Shown here piece by piece: positions 63,177-64,000 of a stretch of DNA of 64,000 nucleotides. Each line of letters starts with the position of its first letter. Position 1 is the first letter of the stretch. The DNA lies in NCBI GenBank assembly GCA_049602155.1, contig JBMYRH010000018.1, positions 1 to 64,000 of the forward strand. Reading direction: 5' to 3'. The DNA comes from JBMYRH01 sp049602155 (GTDB lineage: Bacteria > Myxococcota_A > UBA9042 > PHBI01 > JBMYRH01). Position numbers and translations under genes: made by a program. The notes under the pieces were generated by a model. The model searched no databases, was not told the DNA's origin, and saw only the letters and a program-made list of their open reading frames with translations.

Positions 63177-64000
63177 TCCTCCTGCGTTGGCTCGCCAGAA
63201 GCCGACTGCGGTTGATGGTCTGCGCCTTGGTGTCTCTCGCGACGCTCTTTGCCGCAGCGAACCCGATCGCGGCCCACATTCGTGACCACTCGGACTCCGT
63301 GACCGACGACACGATGATCCTCACCGGTTGGCTACTGGCCTTGTTGATTGGCGCCATGTGCCTGGCGATCTTGATCGGAGAGCGGCTCTTCGGTGAAGGC
63401 TGGCGGCTCTACATCATCTGTGGAGAGCCTGAGCCGCTGCGCGAGGACGACTTCTTGATCGTGGCACCACAGAAGAGCCACTTCTTCGGGCTAAGCCTTC
63501 TCCTCGCCGGCTTGGTCGGCGCCGGAGCCTGGGGCCTAGAGGCGACGACGGGTGGCTTCCTGGCAGACTATCAACGCATGGGGCACAAGCGCTCCATCCT
63601 GCGCGGCGCCAATGAGCCACTGAAACAAGAGCTAATCGCGGATCTCGCGGAGGTCCGACGCGAGGTGTTTGTAAACGACGCTATCGCGATCTTGGATATG
63701 ACCTGGCGCAACGAGAGCCAAAGCGAGGAGCTGCGACGCACTGCGATCGTAGCGATCGGCCGCCTCGGCCACTCGTTGGTCACCTCGATGCACTCCTGGA
63801 TCAAGGCAGGCGTCAAAGACCATTGGGAGATCCCACAAGTCCGCTACCTGAGGCGCAGCGTCGCTCCAGCTCTCGTGGAGCTCGCGAAGGAACCCAACTC
63901 GCCTTTTGGGCCCGAGATCTATTTGTTGCTTGGGAAGCTCGGGCACACCGAAGGCGTCGAGGCGCTCCTGCAGCGCGTGGAGGCCACATCTGCGCCGCTC
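63173..64000 (+). CDS. HEAT-repeat membrane protein (C-terminus outside window)
   Basis: 276 codons are readable before the edge. Three hydrophobic segments are visible: residues about 13-32, 50-70 and 108-125. After residue about 150 come alpha repeats of HEAT/armadillo type (NEPLKQELIADLAEVRREVFVNDAIAILDM, RTAIVAIGRLGHSLVTSM, GPEIYLLLGKLGHTEGVEALLQRV). Start ATG 63173 overlaps the DUF4332 stop (ATGA). Role unknown; with the two barrels and the DUF4332 protein it forms one envelope operon. Confidence 0.72.
   Translation, partial: MILLRWLARSRLRLMVCALVSLATLFAAANPIAAHIRDHSDSVTDDTMILTGWLLALLIGAMCLAILIGERLFGEGWRLYIICGEPEPLREDDFLIVAPQKSHFFGLSLLLAGLVGAGAWGLEATTGGFLADYQRMGHKRSILRGANEPLKQELIADLAEVRREVFVNDAIAILDMTWRNESQSEELRRTAIVAIGRLGHSLVTSMHSWIKAGVKDHWEIPQVRYLRRSVAPALVELAKEPNSPFGPEIYLLLGKLGHTEGVEALLQRVEATSAPL

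Overview
The window is GC-rich bacterial chromosome, densely packed with about 50 protein-coding genes and no gap above about 260 bp. I see no rRNA, tRNA, CRISPR array, insertion sequence or prophage. The gene content suggests a predatory or social deltaproteobacterium of the Myxococcota/Bradymonadota type. The indications are a PUFA synthase whose enoyl-reductase gene comes first, many lipoproteins with Asp/Cys-rich repeats, PEGA and HEAT proteins, a eukaryote-like Ser/Thr kinase and an FtsY with an N-terminal membrane helix. This placement is inference; no marker gene settles it.

Layout. 1-5145 (-): pfaD then pfaA, the start of a polyunsaturated fatty acid synthase operon that leaves the window inside the first ACP of PfaA. 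5320-7339 (+): SRPBCC protein, SPPY-type methyltransferase, MazG-like protein. 7346-8953 (-): polytopic membrane protein. 9073-14054 (+): moeA and a large repeat lipoprotein. 14058-14911 (-): holC and a hypothetical gene. 14987-17011: GNAT acetyltransferase and THUMP RNA methyltransferase. 17117-26559 (+): PEGA/beta-barrel protein and two large Asp/Cys-rich surface lipoproteins. 26588-29159 (-): double HCCA-isomerase-like protein and a propeller lipoprotein. 29386-37269 (+): heterodimeric ABC exporter, transketolase, secretin-domain protein, lipoprotein, M19 dipeptidase. 37282-40195 (-): lipoprotein, YciO, a short sigma factor. 40354-42001 (+): small lipoprotein, surE, apt. 42036-43973 (-): metG. 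44093-46831 (+): C26 amidotransferase, HEAT lipoprotein, Ser/Thr kinase. 46815-48079 (-): DUF167 protein and prs. 48336-53625 (+): sucC, sucD, ndk, rlmN, winged-helix membrane protein. 53645-59759 (-): small hypothetical gene, then a DUF58/MoxR/DUF4350/Ig-like operon. 59915-64000 (+): ftsY and an envelope operon (two beta-barrels, DUF4332, HEAT membrane protein) that runs off the edge.

Many neighbouring genes overlap by 4 nt (ATGA, GTGA or TTGA), so translational coupling defines most operons. Where an operon begins, a sigma70-like promoter of the form TTGnCC-N16-18-TAnnnT is often readable. In several cases its -10 box ends exactly 6 nt before the start codon, with no ribosome binding site, which predicts leaderless mRNAs. 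Central metabolism (sucCD, ndk, prs, apt, tkt, moeA) is interleaved with envelope and surface genes. The least-explained material is the trio of giant acidic lipoproteins, the fused HCCA protein, the short sigma factor, and the duplicated winged-helix membrane protein.
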